Positions 1 through 9,202 of a stretch of DNA of 64,000 bases are shown one piece after another (the stretch's first letter is position 1; every line of letters starts with the position of its first letter). The notes beneath the pieces are model-generated. The model did not search any database. It saw nothing but the letters and a program-made list of their open reading frames with translations, and had not been told where the DNA came from. Location of the stretch: assembly GCF_900110185.1 (NCBI RefSeq), contig NZ_FOCT01000001.1, positions 310,001 through 374,000 of the forward strand, written 5' to 3'. The translations under genes and the position numbers were made by a program. The DNA comes from Nitrosospira multiformis (GTDB lineage Bacteria; Pseudomonadota; Gammaproteobacteria; Burkholderiales; Nitrosomonadaceae).

Positions 1-130
1 TGAGATGGCCTCCGGGTAGCTCAGCGGAATTCGACAGGTTAACAGGAGCAGGCAACAGGATTAGAACCAGCGAACCGAGTTTCAACGCATCGCGGCCGTA
101 AGCCATACCGTCCTACCCACAGGAGAAAGC

Positions 131-598
131 ATGCCAAATTCGGATCAATCCCGTCGGCTCGACCCCAATCAGCGCAGGACGCTGAGACTCACATTCCGGG
201 TTGCGGATGGAGCGGTTCACCTGGTCTCGTACGAGCGCCTTCCCATGATTTGCCCGCCTTCGGCCGGAGAAGCGCCTCAGCCCAGGAAAAATGGTGGCTT
301 CTGGATGGAACTCCGGGACGGAAACAACCAGGTCCTGTTTCATCGGCTTATCCATTCGCCGCTCATCGGCTCCGTTGAGGTGCACTCGCCCGATGGCAAG
401 ATCGAACGAAAATTTGGAGAGGTCAAGGAGAGTATTTTTGAAGTGCTTCTTCCGGATAATCCTGCTGCCGAATCCATTGCCCTGATAGGTGAGTCGCTGG
501 ACCTTTCCGCTCTTTCTGCTACGGGTGCACAGCAGCGTGCCTCAACCGAGTTGGCCCGATTTGACATACCGAGGGGAGAGAAAGGGGGCATGCAATGA
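131..598 (+). CDS. Small beta-rich protein coupled to the M64-type peptidase
   Basis: This 155-residue protein has no signal peptide or membrane segment. The start has a clear AGGAGA ribosome-binding site a few bases upstream. The middle of the protein alternates hydrophobic and charged residues (for example GGFWMELRDGNNQVLFHRL near residues 54-72), which suggests a beta-sandwich. Its stop overlaps the start of the next gene as ATGA, so the two are translationally coupled and their products probably act together. I recall proteins of this kind encoded beside M64-type peptidases, but the function is unknown to me. The reading frame is very likely real; the role is not assignable. Confidence 0.7.
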   Translation: MPNSDQSRRLDPNQRRTLRLTFRVADGAVHLVSYERLPMICPPSAGEAPQPRKNGGFWMELRDGNNQVLFHRLIHSPLIGSVEVHSPDGKIERKFGEVKESIFEVLLPDNPAAESIALIGESLDLSALSATGAQQRASTELARFDIPRGEKGGMQ

Positions 599-3261
599 GT
601 GCGAGTGACGGGTATGTCGTGGGCACCACGAAGATCGTTGATCATGGCTCCGATAGTGTCCGATGGAATCTGGTCATCCTGGGTGATGGATATCGTGGGA
701 CCGAGTTGGCGCAGTACCATACCGACGTACAGAACTTTGTTACAGCCCTGCGCACTACTCCGCCCCTGGACGAACTCTTCTGCGGGATCAATGTACACCG
801 TGTCGACATCGTGTCGAATGAAAGCGGCGCGGACGATCCGGGATGTGCCGGAGGAACTCCAACCACGGCCAATACCTATTTTGACGCGACATTTTGCAGC
901 ATCTTTGCCGGAACACCGCTCGATCGTCTGCTCACCGTGGATGCCGCGCTCGCGTTGTCCGTTGCGTCCGCCCAGGTCCCGCTCAGGCATCAGGTGCTTT
1001 GCATAGTCAATTCGAGCAAGTATGGAGGATCAGGCGGAATGATCGCCACGTGCTCCACCCATGCCCAGGCGGCGCAGATAGCGATCCACGAAATGGGACA
1101 CAGCGCTTTTGGACTGGCCGATGAGTATGGAGGGAATGGCGCAGGCACACCGGTGGGAGAACCCTCTCAGCCGAATGTAACGCGCGACACCAGCCTTACC
1201 ACTAACAAGTGGCGTGACCTCATCGCGCCGAGCACTCCCATGCCTTCACAATGCGACCCCGGTTGCGCGGCATCCGCTTGCATCCCACCCGCGATGCCTC
1301 CCGCAGCGGGTGCGGTAGGCACCTTTGAAGGCGCAATTTACTCGGACTGCGACACCTATCGCCCTCTGCCAAGCTGTTATATGCGGGATTACGCGCCTTT
1401 CTGCCCCGTCTGCGCAGGCGTAATCCGGCAAACGCTGCAACCGTTTCTTCCCCCTGAATCGATCACCCTGACCACCCCGAGTATAAACTTCCTGAATGTT
1501 CCCGCCGGGATGGGGGGTGTCGGTGTAACGACACACCGGGCCATCCTATGGGAAGTGGTGTCCTGCCGGAGCCTGACATTTGAGATGACCGCAGGCCCTA
1601 CCGGCGGATTCGGTACCCCGAATGGCACCTCCGTTGCTGTGGCGAGCGACCCGATTCTGCCGGTTACCTACGCGCGGCTCTGGCTGTCCTACACCTCCAC
1701 GAATCCAGGCGATACTGCAAGCGGCAACGTTACCGTGCGCTGCGTCCAGACGGGGGAAAGCTGGGTAATCAACATTGCTGCCAACACGACTGCGCGTCCC
1801 CGTTCTGCAGTGGCGCTCGTGCTCGATCGCTCCGGCAGCATGAATGAAGATGCCGGCGATGGCATCTCCAAGGTCCAGAAACTGCGCGAAGCCCTCAATG
1901 TTTTTATCAGTGTCATGCAACCGGCGGACGGTATCGGCTTGGTCCGCTTCAACGAAGCGGCCCAGCGGCTGATGGAAATCCAGGAAGCCGGCGCTGCTCC
2001 GGGTGGAACGGGGCGGACCATTGCCATGGGACATATTGCCGGAAGCGATATCGATCCTGCTGGCGCCACCTCCATCGGTGACGGTGTCGTGAATGGAAAG
2101 CAGATGCTGGATGAGGCGCAGGCGGCGGCAGCCACGCCTTATGACGTTACCGCCATGGTCGTGCTCACCGATGGAATGTGGAATCGTCCCCCGCCTCTAG
2201 CCGACGTCACGGGCAGCATCACGGCAAATACCTATGCGGTTGGCCTGGGGATGCCCTCCAACATCAGCATTCCCGCACTGACGACGCTATGTCAGGGACA
2301 TAACGGATATCTTCTGGTAACCGGCGCACTTTCGGGCGACCAGCCCATGCGGCTCAGCAAGTATTTCCTGCAAATTCTCGCAGGCGTATCGAATGCCCAG
2401 ATCACCGCTGATCCGCGGGGTATTCTCAGCAGGGAATCGGAGCATCGTATCCCGGTTTCGATCTGTGAAGCGGATTATGGAATGGATCTGATCGTATTGA
2501 GCCCTTTTCCGCGAGCGATCGATTTTCAGCTTGAGGCGCCGGACGGTTCCAGTATTACGCCAGCGTCACCGCCGGGGTCAACCAATTCACGATTCATCCT
2601 GAGCCCGTATGCATCCTATTACCGGTGCGCATTGCCGGTGCTTCCAGCCCAGTCAGCCGGAAGCCATGCCGGGCAATGGCATGCAATATTGAAGTTGCAG
2701 GGCGGAACATCGGTATCTGCTGTGCAGCACGCGGCGCTGCCTTATGAGTTTGTCGCGCACATCTATTCCGGCTTGATCTTCACGGCGTACGTCAAGCAAG
2801 CGAGTTTCGAGGTTGATGCCATCATTCACCTGATCGCTGCGCTGTACGAATATGATGCGCTGCTTCAGGGAAATGCAAGCGTCTGGGCCGAGATAGTGCG
2901 ACCGGATGGGATTTCTGAGCTTATCCCACTCAGCCGCGATCCACAGGGGCAATTTACCGCTGCCTATCCACTCAAGGTGCAAGGCGTCTTCCACATCCGG
3001 GTGCGTGCACGCGGTGAAACGGCACGGGGAACGCCTTTTGAACGGGAACGCACACTTACTGCGGTTGCGACCCCGGGGGGCGATGTATGGAATCCGAACG
3101 AACCAAAAGCCAACGATTTCTGTAACCTGCTGCACTGCCTTCAGGAGAAGGATGTGCTCAGCGACGAACTCATACACAGGCTGAAAGAACAGGGAATCGA
3201 TGTGCCGACACTGTTGAAATGCCTGGATGAACGGTGTGGCGCCTGGATAAAACCCGAATAA
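595..3261 (+). CDS. M64-type zinc metallopeptidase with von Willebrand A domain
   Basis: The 888-residue protein carries HEMGHSAFGLADEY at about residues 165-178, the HExGH...LxDEY zinc motif of the M64 (IgA peptidase) family, with two His and a downstream Asp as likely ligands and Glu166 as the catalytic base. A cysteine-rich stretch follows (residues about 220-275), then an Ig-like segment, then a von Willebrand A domain (about 405-590) with the MIDAS motif DRSGSM at Asp411 and a later TDGMW. The C-terminal third is beta-rich and ends in a short cysteine-containing helical tail. No N-terminal signal peptide is visible, which is odd for a protease with so many cysteines. It overlaps the upstream gene by four bases. 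The substrate is unknown. Confidence 0.8.
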   Translation: MSASDGYVVGTTKIVDHGSDSVRWNLVILGDGYRGTELAQYHTDVQNFVTALRTTPPLDELFCGINVHRVDIVSNESGADDPGCAGGTPTTANTYFDATFCSIFAGTPLDRLLTVDAALALSVASAQVPLRHQVLCIVNSSKYGGSGGMIATCSTHAQAAQIAIHEMGHSAFGLADEYGGNGAGTPVGEPSQPNVTRDTSLTTNKWRDLIAPSTPMPSQCDPGCAASACIPPAMPPAAGAVGTFEGAIYSDCDTYRPLPSCYMRDYAPFCPVCAGVIRQTLQPFLPPESITLTTPSINFLNVPAGMGGVGVTTHRAILWEVVSCRSLTFEMTAGPTGGFGTPNGTSVAVASDPILPVTYARLWLSYTSTNPGDTASGNVTVRCVQTGESWVINIAANTTARPRSAVALVLDRSGSMNEDAGDGISKVQKLREALNVFISVMQPADGIGLVRFNEAAQRLMEIQEAGAAPGGTGRTIAMGHIAGSDIDPAGATSIGDGVVNGKQMLDEAQAAAATPYDVTAMVVLTDGMWNRPPPLADVTGSITANTYAVGLGMPSNISIPALTTLCQGHNGYLLVTGALSGDQPMRLSKYFLQILAGVSNAQITADPRGILSRESEHRIPVSICEADYGMDLIVLSPFPRAIDFQLEAPDGSSITPASPPGSTNSRFILSPYASYYRCALPVLPAQSAGSHAGQWHAILKLQGGTSVSAVQHAALPYEFVAHIYSGLIFTAYVKQASFEVDAIIHLIAALYEYDALLQGNASVWAEIVRPDGISELIPLSRDPQGQFTAAYPLKVQGVFHIRVRARGETARGTPFERERTLTAVATPGGDVWNPNEPKANDFCNLLHCLQEKDVLSDELIHRLKEQGIDVPTLLKCLDERCGAWIKPE

Positions 3262-3277
3262 TGCCCGAAGGAGGAAT

Positions 3278-3304
3278 CGGTCGGGAGTCCTGACCGAGTC
3301 TTTC
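3278..3304 (+). terminator. Possible terminator after the M64 peptidase gene
   Basis: Arms CGGTCGGG and CCTGACCG flank a three-base AGT loop, with one G-T pair in the stem, 16 bases after the stop codon. The following bases are AGTCTTTC, a weak T tract. It is placed as expected for a factor-independent terminator, but this is only moderate evidence. Confidence 0.45.
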
Positions 3305-3428
3305 AATCACCCTCCACTTCCACTCTTTCCCATTCGCGGGCAGGTGGAAGCTCATCGGCAAGCTCCAGTTTCCGCCCTCAATTCTCCCGTTCCCTTCGGG
3401 AGTTCATCAATCAACCAAGGAACCGCGC

Positions 3429-3893
3429 ATGATTGTTAAACCCATACCCGATGGTTACCACAGCATCACTCCCTACCTCATCATCGATGGAGCAGCCGAG
3501 GCGATCGCATTCTACAAACGTGCTTTCAGCGCAATGGAATTGTTCAGGATGGATACGCGAGATGGAAAAGTCGGCCATGCGGAGATTCAGATCGGTGACT
3601 CGCGCATCATGATGGCGGATGACTACGGCGAAGAAAGCCCTTTCTGTAATCCGCAATCCTCCGGCAGTTCTTCGGTCGGTTTGCACTTATATGTGAACGA
3701 TGTGGATGCGGTGTTTGACCAAGCCGTGGGAGAAGGAGCAAAGATCATCAAGCCGCTGGAAGACCAGTTTTATGGCGACCGGTCAGGCGCGCTGCAAGAT
3801 CCTTTCGGCCATATCTGGTTCATCGCGACGCGTAAGGAAGATCTGTCGCTGGAGCAGATCAGGCAACGCGCCGAGGCAAAGTTCAAGCAATAA
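3429..3893 (+). CDS. VOC/glyoxalase-fold protein, PhnB-like
   Basis: The 154-residue protein has the paired beta-alpha-beta-beta-beta modules of the vicinal oxygen chelate superfamily. It opens with a short lead (PDGYHSITPYLIIDGAAEAI) followed by the segment FYKRAFSA, and its second half contains DPFGHIWFIATR, both typical of PhnB/YdcX-like members related to 3-demethylubiquinone methyltransferase-fold proteins. Members bind a metal at the module interface, but substrate specificity cannot be read from sequence. It stands alone between the M64 gene and ccmA, on the same strand as both. The start has AAGGAA about eight bases upstream. Confidence 0.8.
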   Translation: MIVKPIPDGYHSITPYLIIDGAAEAIAFYKRAFSAMELFRMDTRDGKVGHAEIQIGDSRIMMADDYGEESPFCNPQSSGSSSVGLHLYVNDVDAVFDQAVGEGAKIIKPLEDQFYGDRSGALQDPFGHIWFIATRKEDLSLEQIRQRAEAKFKQ

Positions 3894-4243
3894 GTACTTT
3901 TGATGCCTCACGCGCTGCCAACGTCATTGGAAGTACGGTTAAAACTCCCGCACTTCTGATACAAGAGAGACGGGTCCACATCTTCGGGGCGAACGCAAAC
4001 CAGAGGCTTGGAGCGAGGTAATGGGCCACCGTCACCTTGTCCCGAAATTCCTGCTGTTCCTCCTCTCCCCTGCTTCCATCCCTCCTATTCTGATCAATCC
4101 CACCACCAGTAATGTCATGAACATCCCGGCTGTACCCAAACCATACTGATTTCCAGCAGTACTGCCGCAGAAACTGGAAGATCAATCCAAAGGCCATCGG
4201 CCTTATCGTTACGCTATAATGCTGACTTTTTTGGCGACTGATA
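3894..4243. other. Gene-free stretch before ccmA
   Basis: I see no convincing gene here. A reverse-strand open frame crosses the stretch, but it has no recognisable family features and overlaps the ccmA start. The ccmA promoter should lie in this interval; I cannot single out reliable -35 and -10 boxes. Confidence 0.5.
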
Positions 4244-4864
4244 ATGCCCACGCTGGAAGGAATTGACCTGACATGCATCCGCGGTGACCGCAAGCTGTTC
4301 AGTGGCGTCAATTTTTTGCTCGAATCCGGGGGGTTGATGCAGGTTCAGGGCCCGAACGGCAGCGGTAAAACGAGTCTTCTGCGCATGTTGTGCGGACTGG
4401 CTTCGCCGGCTGAGGGCGAAATCCGCTGGGATGGTACCCAGATTCGCTCTCTTGGCGGAGATTATTTTGGTGCGATGACCTATCTCGGCCATTTAGGCGG
4501 GGTAAAAGACGATCTGACTGCCATCGAGAATTTGCGCATCTCCAGCGCCCTGGGCGGGGTTGATCTGGATGAACGCAAGGCCCATGACGCCTTGCAGCAC
4601 ATGGGATTGGGCGGACGCGAACTGTTGCCTGCCAAGGTGTTGTCGCAGGGACAGCGCCGCCGGGTGACGCTGGCGCGCCTGCTGGTATGCGGTACCGTGC
4701 TCTGGATACTGGATGAGCCCCTGACTGCACTCGATACGAGTGCAGTCAGGCTGGTACAAGGTTTGATAGAGCGGCACCTGGAACACGGGGGCATGATCGT
4801 GATGACGACCCACCAGGAAATCGAGATAGCAGGCGCCGCCATCCAGCGGCTGCAGCTCACCTGA
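4244..4864 (+). CDS. ccmA: Cytochrome c biogenesis heme exporter ATP-binding protein CcmA
   Basis: This is the ATPase subunit (206 residues) of the CcmABCD complex, which releases heme-loaded CcmE from CcmC in System I cytochrome c maturation. It has a Walker A motif GPNGSGKTS near residues 36-44, the signature LSQGQRRRV near 131-139, a Walker B ending LWILDEP near 150-156, and a switch histidine in MTTHQEIEIA. The length is typical for CcmA, which is a compact ABC domain. ccmB begins one base after its stop, so the two form an operon. The ribosome-binding site is weak. Confidence 0.93.
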   Translation: MPTLEGIDLTCIRGDRKLFSGVNFLLESGGLMQVQGPNGSGKTSLLRMLCGLASPAEGEIRWDGTQIRSLGGDYFGAMTYLGHLGGVKDDLTAIENLRISSALGGVDLDERKAHDALQHMGLGGRELLPAKVLSQGQRRRVTLARLLVCGTVLWILDEPLTALDTSAVRLVQGLIERHLEHGGMIVMTTHQEIEIAGAAIQRLQLT

Positions 4865-4865
4865 C

Positions 4866-5525
4866 ATGTTTTTCTGGATCCTCCGCCGAGATCTTCTGCT
4901 TGCGGCAAGACGCCGCTCCGATGTCCTGACGACGCTGTTTTTTTTCATTATCGTCGTCAGTCTTTTCCCGCTTGGCGTCGGGCCGGAGATGAACATGCTT
5001 CGTGTCATGGCGCCAGGCGTGGTCTGGGTGGCTGCTCTGCTGGCCTCGATGTTATCACTGGGACGCATGTTTTCCAGCGATTATCTGGATGGCACGCTGG
5101 AGCAGATGCTGCTCTCGCCTCAATCTCTGCCCCTGCTCGTATTGGGCAAGGCACTGGCCCACTGGCTCGTGACCGGGGTCCCCCTTGTACTGATGGCGCC
5201 AGTATTGGGCATTCAGTACGATCTGACGGGTGATGCGCTTCTTGTGCTGACCGCTTCCCTGCTGCTCGGAACGCCCGTGCTGAGCCTGATCGGTGCAATC
5301 GGCGCAGCGCTTACTCTGGGCCTGCGCGGCGGGGGCGTATTGGTCTCGCTGCTGGTGTTGCCGCTGTACATTCCTGTGCTGATTTTCGGTGCGGGTGCAG
5401 TGGAGGCAAGCTCCGCCGGGTTAGGCGCGGGAGCACACATGTCGCTGCTAGGCGCTTTCCTGCTGGCATCTCTCGTATTGGCGCCGTGGAGTACCGCGGT
5501 CGCGCTGCGTATATCCCTGGAATAA
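4866..5525 (+). CDS. ccmB: Heme exporter membrane subunit CcmB
   Basis: The 219-residue protein has about six hydrophobic segments and the family's characteristic opening FFWILRRDLLLAARR, followed by a long Leu/Val/Ala-rich membrane domain. CcmB is the permease-like partner of the CcmA ATPase in the inner membrane. The gene follows ccmA with a single intervening base. Length and topology match the family. In many bacteria ccmC comes next; here it lies about 2.9 kb downstream, after three unrelated genes. Confidence 0.93.
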   Translation: MFFWILRRDLLLAARRRSDVLTTLFFFIIVVSLFPLGVGPEMNMLRVMAPGVVWVAALLASMLSLGRMFSSDYLDGTLEQMLLSPQSLPLLVLGKALAHWLVTGVPLVLMAPVLGIQYDLTGDALLVLTASLLLGTPVLSLIGAIGAALTLGLRGGGVLVSLLVLPLYIPVLIFGAGAVEASSAGLGAGAHMSLLGAFLLASLVLAPWSTAVALRISLE

Positions 5526-5610
5526 AGAAGGTCGAAGAATCCCAGCAACTCTTCATTGCGGATCGGCGAGCGCGATGAAGAGGGGTTGCCAATTGCGACA
5601 GGAGGTTTAC

Positions 5611-6114
5611 ATGCAAATCCGCTTGGAACGACCCGAGGATATTGCCGCCATCCAAAGCCTCATAACTGCCGCATTCAAGGAAATGCCTTATGGCAGCCAG
5701 ACCGAGGGAGCTGTTGTCGATGCGTTGAGGAGCGCAGGAGCGTTGATCCTTTCGCTCATCGCCACCGAGGATGGCGAGATCATCGGCCATGTTGCTTTCT
5801 CACCCGTTGCAATCAACGGCGCAACAAATGGCTGGTATGGACTTGGCCCGGTTTCTGTCCGACCTGATCGGCAAGGAAGAGGCATCGGACAGGCTTTGAT
5901 CCGCGAGGGGCTTGCCCGCCTTAGAGATATAGATATGAACGCCCAGGGGTGCGTTGTCCTCGGCGACCCTGGCTACTACAGCCGTTTCGGGTTCGTCAGT
6001 GATCCTGGACTCCGCTATGGGGACGTGCCACCGGAGTATTTCCAGCGATTGGGGTTCACCGGAATCGTGCCTGAAGGCGAAGTCGTGTTCCACCCTGGGT
6101 TTGACGCGACCTGA
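5611..6114 (+). CDS. GNAT family N-acetyltransferase, YhbS-like
   Basis: The ATG at 5611 is chosen because AGGAGG lies directly upstream; the open frame extends 36 bases further but without such a site. The 167-residue product has the acetyl-CoA pyrophosphate loop RPDRQGRGIGQALI near residues 89-102 and a C-terminal half with GDPGYYSRFGF, typical of the YhbS subgroup. It transfers an acetyl group from acetyl-CoA to an unknown small molecule or protein. It sits in the gap that separates ccmAB from ccmC and may be cotranscribed with ccmB. Confidence 0.85.
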   Translation: MQIRLERPEDIAAIQSLITAAFKEMPYGSQTEGAVVDALRSAGALILSLIATEDGEIIGHVAFSPVAINGATNGWYGLGPVSVRPDRQGRGIGQALIREGLARLRDIDMNAQGCVVLGDPGYYSRFGFVSDPGLRYGDVPPEYFQRLGFTGIVPEGEVVFHPGFDAT

Positions 6115-6219
6115 GAGGATTCTCGCATGAGCTCATGAACAACTCTGCTGGAGGCTGTCTCCATTAGCCCTGATACAGAAAGCGGTATATACACATGTGA
6201 GCCATTGAGTGAAAGATAA

Positions 6220-7026
6220 ATGATGCCGGAAATATTTTCTCCCATAGCTGTATTCGATTCCGGTATCGGAGGATTGACTGTTCTTCAAGCGCTGAAAAAG
6301 CGTTATCCGCAAGAATCTTACCTCTATCTAGGGGATACGGCCCGCCTTCCTTATGGAACCAAGAGCCCCGAAATCGTGCAGCGTTATAGCCAGAGCCTGT
6401 GCAGAATTCTGCTGAACTATAATCCAAGTGCAATCGTGATCGCCTGCAATACCGCATCGACTCATGCGCTGGAGGCCGTACGCGCGCTAGCAGCTCCGCT
6501 GCCCGTGATCGGCATGATCGAGCCGGCTGCGGCTGCGGCAATTCAGGCAACAAAAAATCAGCATATCGGTGTCATCGCCACCTTCGGCACCATCCGGAGC
6601 GGGGTATATGAAAAGGAACTGAAAAAAATCAATCCTCATATAAAGGCATCGTCCCAGGCCTGTCAGATGCTGGTGGCTCTTGCGGAAGAAGGCTGGTCTT
6701 CAGGCCCCATAGCCACGGCTATTGTCCGCCAGTATCTCGATCCCATATTCGACACAGCCGAAGCGCCGGACACGTTGATTCTCGGGTGCACCCATTTTCC
6801 TGTCTTTGAAGCCCTCTTCCGGGACATTCTGGGATCATCGGTCACACTCATCAACAGCGGTGAAGCGGCAGCCACGCAGCTTTCGGGAATTACGGGAACA
6901 AGGGGCCAGATTAAAATGCTGGCAACCGACGATCCCGAGCGCTTTGCCGCCAATGCTTCCAAATTCTTCGACCAGGGCCTGGTGGCTGCCGATATAGAAC
7001 TGATCGACGTAACTGCCGCATCCTAG
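6220..7026 (+). CDS. murI: Glutamate racemase
   Basis: MurI interconverts L- and D-glutamate, supplying D-glutamate for peptidoglycan. The 268-residue protein has the substrate loop VFDSGIGGLTV near residues 11-21 and the two catalytic cysteines in ACNTAST (Cys76) and LGCTHFP (Cys190), each in the conserved setting. The length is normal. Two adjacent ATG codons (6220 and 6223) are both possible starts; a GTGAAAGA stretch lies upstream. It is the second of three unrelated genes inserted between the two ccm blocks. Confidence 0.95.
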   Translation: MMPEIFSPIAVFDSGIGGLTVLQALKKRYPQESYLYLGDTARLPYGTKSPEIVQRYSQSLCRILLNYNPSAIVIACNTASTHALEAVRALAAPLPVIGMIEPAAAAAIQATKNQHIGVIATFGTIRSGVYEKELKKINPHIKASSQACQMLVALAEEGWSSGPIATAIVRQYLDPIFDTAEAPDTLILGCTHFPVFEALFRDILGSSVTLINSGEAAATQLSGITGTRGQIKMLATDDPERFAANASKFFDQGLVAADIELIDVTAAS

Positions 7027-7142
7027 CGCTGGAATTCATCAGCCCCGCCTGTTGCTCAAGGGCACAGAAACGTATCATCCAAATTGCTGTCCGTATCGCA
7101 CAACGAGACTGTCGGACCACAATGAGGCGCATCAAATTCTCA

Positions 7143-8036
7143 TCAGGCAATCGCAGCCTGGGCTGCCCAGAGATGGGCGCCGACCAGGGCTCGCCAGGGG
7201 GAAAACTGTGCGAGCCAGACCTTCGTGTTTTCCTCGCTGATTTTGTCCTGCGTACCGAGCAAGGCTTGCAGGCCTCGGCGGACTGCTGCGTCGCCGTGCA
7301 GTGAGCCGTCGAGCCAACCGAAACCGCGCAGCAATCCATAATTCACTGTCCAGGGACCGATGCCGCGGAGTGCTTCCAGTTTTTCGCGAATGACATCGAC
7401 CGGAAGCGTCTCAACCCACGCATCCAGTGGAAACTCGTTATCGGCCACGAGGGCGGAGAGTGCAAGCAAAGTCCTGGTTTTGGTTGTCGAAAAACCCGCT
7501 TGCCGTAACGTCTCTTCGGACAGTTCGAGAATCCGGCGCGCATCCGGGTAGCAGAACAGCCCACAGGAGTGAGGGATATTGGTCGCGCCGATCAGCTTTC
7601 GCCGCAGGGAAACCGCGGCGTTGACGCTGATTTGTTGGCCAGTGACTGCCCAGGTCAGCGCCTCGAATGGGGTGGCAGTGACCGGCACACGTAGACCGGG
7701 TTGTTGCGCGATCAGGATGCCCAATTGCGGGTGATCGCGATACCGTTCCTCGAAGATCTCGATCTCCTGGGTCAGACCCAGCATGCGCCGGACCATACCT
7801 TCGAAGAAGGGCTGGCGATCCTCTGCTACTTTGCCATCGATAACCAATGAAGCCTTTGCCAATCCTGGCTCAAAGCTGATAGAAAGGTACGCCGGGGCGT
7901 CGCACCAGATCATGGCTTTTTGCACGGAGGTATGGCTGACACGCTCTGCGATCTCTTGCCGGTCACGCCGATGAAAGGCCAGGATATCGCCGGGACGAAA
8001 GGTCGCAGGTAAGGAAATGGAACAGGAAAATTGCAT
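7143..8036 (-). CDS. AlkA-type DNA-3-methyladenine glycosylase
   Basis: The 297-residue protein has the AlkA N-terminal domain followed by the HhH-GPD fold. The hairpin is LRGIGPWTVNYGLLRGFG near residues 223-240, and Asp249 in LHGDAAVRRG aligns with the catalytic aspartate (Asp238) of E. coli AlkA. Such enzymes excise alkylated purines in base excision repair. No Ada-type methyltransferase domain is fused to it, unlike some relatives. It is transcribed against its neighbours murI and ccmC, so it is a separate unit. Confidence 0.88.
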   Translation of the reverse strand: MQFSCSISLPATFRPGDILAFHRRDRQEIAERVSHTSVQKAMIWCDAPAYLSISFEPGLAKASLVIDGKVAEDRQPFFEGMVRRMLGLTQEIEIFEERYRDHPQLGILIAQQPGLRVPVTATPFEALTWAVTGQQISVNAAVSLRRKLIGATNIPHSCGLFCYPDARRILELSEETLRQAGFSTTKTRTLLALSALVADNEFPLDAWVETLPVDVIREKLEALRGIGPWTVNYGLLRGFGWLDGSLHGDAAVRRGLQALLGTQDKISEENTKVWLAQFSPWRALVGAHLWAAQAAIA

Positions 8037-8461
8037 GGTCGCTTTCGGATTTCTGGAACAGAAAGAAATGTCTGCCGGATTATTCGGCTAAATGAAATGA
8101 TTATGATCCCAGGATACCTTGCGCGAAATTCTGTTTTCCTGCTTTTGCACGTATTTTTGCATCTCTACCGGCTGTAGCCGATCCACACTCCCTCGCTCTC
8201 CTCCGCAACAGTCCACCTCCCCGTTACAATCAAGCAATAGTTTTTAACAAACCAATTCTGAATTTGAGGTTTTTAGGTTAAAATTGGGAGTTACGCGCAC
8301 GGGGCGTAAGAATGGGTAGGTAGATTGGGTTGAAGTGGCCAACAGTGTCCTGCGGGATGCACGGCCACATGGGATATATGACCATATGACCTATGGCACG
8401 GCGCAATCTATCAAAGCCTCATCGAGGCCTCAATTATGAAGTCTGCTACCTGCTTTGCTAC
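8037..8461. other. Divergent intergenic region between alkA-like gene and ccmC
   Basis: No gene is recognised in these 425 bases. It must hold the promoters for the glycosylase (leftward) and the ccmC-ccmI operon (rightward). Several T-rich patches occur (for example around 8238-8285), but no motif is strong enough to name. A stretch around 8311-8335 resembles sequences near 14700 and 33000 that share the string gggttga; this may be chance. Confidence 0.5.
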
Positions 8462-9202
8462 ATGGCGATAAACTGGTTTAAATATTCCTCTCCGGCAAGC
8501 TTCTATTTTCTCGCCGGCAAAATGATTCCCCTATTTTCCATTGCTGCAATTGTATTGTGTGCGGTGGGACTTTATATCGGCTTTTTTGTAGCTCCCACCG
8601 ATTTTCAGCAGGGTGAAGCCTATCGTATCATTTTCATCCATGTCCCTGCGGCTTGGCTGTCGATGTTTCTCTACGTCATCATGGCGTTGTGGTCGGGTAT
8701 CGGCCTTGCATTCAATACCCGCCTTTCCGCCATGATGGCAACCGCCATTGCCCCCACTGGCGCAATGTTCACATTTATTGCGCTTTGGACCGGCGCGTTG
8801 TGGGGCAAGCCCATGTGGGGCACCTGGTGGGTGTGGGATGCGCGCCTTACCTCTGAACTGATTCTTCTGTTCCTCTACATCGGCTTCATGTCTTTGCAGG
8901 CGGCCATAGACGATCCGCGCCGTGCAGACAAAGCCGGAGCAGTGATTGCTCTGGTAGGCGTGGTAAACGTCCCCATCATCTATTTTTCAGTGAAGTGGTG
9001 GAATACATTGCATCAAGGCGCCTCTGTCAGTCTCACGCAGTCACCGAAAATGGCAACCACCATGCTTACAGGGATGCTGATTATGTCAATCGCATGCTGG
9101 ATGTATGCCATCGCGGTGATATTGATACGCACGCGCGCCATTATCCTGGAACGTGAACGTCATACTGCGTGGGTAGGTCAGTTGCAGGAGGCAGCGCAAT
9201 GA
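8462..9202 (+). CDS. ccmC: Heme exporter protein CcmC
   Basis: CcmC loads heme onto the chaperone CcmE. The 246-residue protein has six membrane segments and the tryptophan-rich periplasmic motif WGTWWVWDARLTSE near residues 120-133, plus the conserved histidines in FIHVPAAW and in WWNTLHQG that coordinate heme in the family. I use the ATG at 8462, which gives the typical start MAINWFKYSSP; the frame is open for 23 further codons without family similarity. Its stop overlaps the ccmD start as ATGA. Confidence 0.95.
   Translation: MAINWFKYSSPASFYFLAGKMIPLFSIAAIVLCAVGLYIGFFVAPTDFQQGEAYRIIFIHVPAAWLSMFLYVIMALWSGIGLAFNTRLSAMMATAIAPTGAMFTFIALWTGALWGKPMWGTWWVWDARLTSELILLFLYIGFMSLQAAIDDPRRADKAGAVIALVGVVNVPIIYFSVKWWNTLHQGASVSLTQSPKMATTMLTGMLIMSIACWMYAIAVILIRTRAIILERERHTAWVGQLQEAAQ

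Noticed and set aside
3883..4311. Open frame on the minus strand of 142 codons across the gap before ccmA
   Set aside because: It overlaps the ccmA start, has no family features and no clear ribosome-binding site.
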